DNA from: Beroe ovata
Lineage: Eukaryota > Ctenophora > Nuda > Beroida > Beroidae
Reading direction: 5' to 3'
NCBI GenBank assembly: GCA_946803715.1
Contig: CAMPET010000251.1
Location: 24,368-67,540 of the forward strand
DNA length: 43,173 bases
Positions 43,114 through 43,173 of this stretch are shown here, piece by piece. The notes beneath the pieces were generated by a model, which worked only from the letters and a program-made list of their open reading frames with translations, had not been told where the DNA came from and did not search any database. Numbering within the stretch: position 1 is the first letter of the stretch; the number at the start of each line of letters is the position of its first letter. Made by a program: the position numbers and the translations under genes.

Positions 43114-43173
43114 ATTAAGATTCTGTTTTTCAGTCATGAAAAACTAGTGAGACATTTTAAGCAAAGTTATTTC

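Noticed and set aside
1-43173. tRNA, rRNA or spliced-leader RNA genes
   Set aside because: I scanned by eye for tRNA box-like motifs and for a short leader followed by GT and an Sm site and saw none convincing; a covariance-model search would be needed to exclude them.

Overview
Eukaryotic nuclear DNA, almost certainly from a metazoan with a compact genome. Evidence: GT-AG introns of roughly 60-1800 bp, animal gene families (NASP, TOMM20, AKAP17A, TMCO1, JPT/HN1, LITAF, a MARCH-type ligase, ACP7-type purple acid phosphatase, a CYP46/CYP4-like P450, eIF4A3), and an FBXL13/DRC6 orthologue implying motile cilia. I cannot name the phylum. Exon models were built by hand from reading-frame phase; wherever exons are listed, total coding length is divisible by three and donors/acceptors are canonical.

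Layout. 0.7-6.4 kb: two large intronless genes on the minus strand 209 bp apart (FBXL13/DRC6, then a 1045-aa coiled-coil protein). 6.4-8 kb: non-coding, GCGCG-rich, with a perfect foldback element flanked by 8-bp direct repeats and decayed relatives. 8-15.6 kb: a many-exon minus-strand gene for a protein with two calponin-homology (CH) domains split by a ~300-aa Pro/Ser-rich linker; a plus-strand RING-CH (MARCH) gene sits inside one of its introns. 16.9-18.9 kb: plus-strand purple acid phosphatase. 19.4-39.8 kb: eight minus-strand genes head to tail (in transcription order CYP, TMCO1, eIF4A3, RING-H2 ligase, AKAP17A, NASP, TOMM20, EF-hand protein) with gaps of only 205-707 bp. 41.5-43.1 kb: plus-strand JPT/HN1 and LITAF-domain genes.

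Most striking signal: nearly every gene has a 3'-splice-acceptor-like AG 1-42 nt (usually under 20) upstream of its start codon, although several genes have no room for their own promoter plus a 5' exon. With the tight co-oriented array this fits spliced-leader trans-splicing of polycistronic transcripts. GCGCG-rich clusters occur in only some of the gaps (before FBXL13, TMCO1, TOMM20 and in the CYP/JPT divergent region), so they may be the real promoters dividing the array into units such as TMCO1-eIF4A3-RING-AKAP17A-NASP and TOMM20-EF-hand. This is inference.

Functionally the genes are mixed housekeeping: RNA/exon-junction biology (eIF4A3, AKAP17A), chromatin (NASP), mitochondrial import (TOMM20), ER calcium/membrane insertion (TMCO1), ubiquitin ligases (RING-H2, MARCH, F-box), cytoskeleton (CH protein, JPT, DRC6). 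Such a mix is typical of animal operons. Seven single Ns sit in or beside repeats, so repeat copy numbers and one duplicated first exon (CYP) may be assembly effects.
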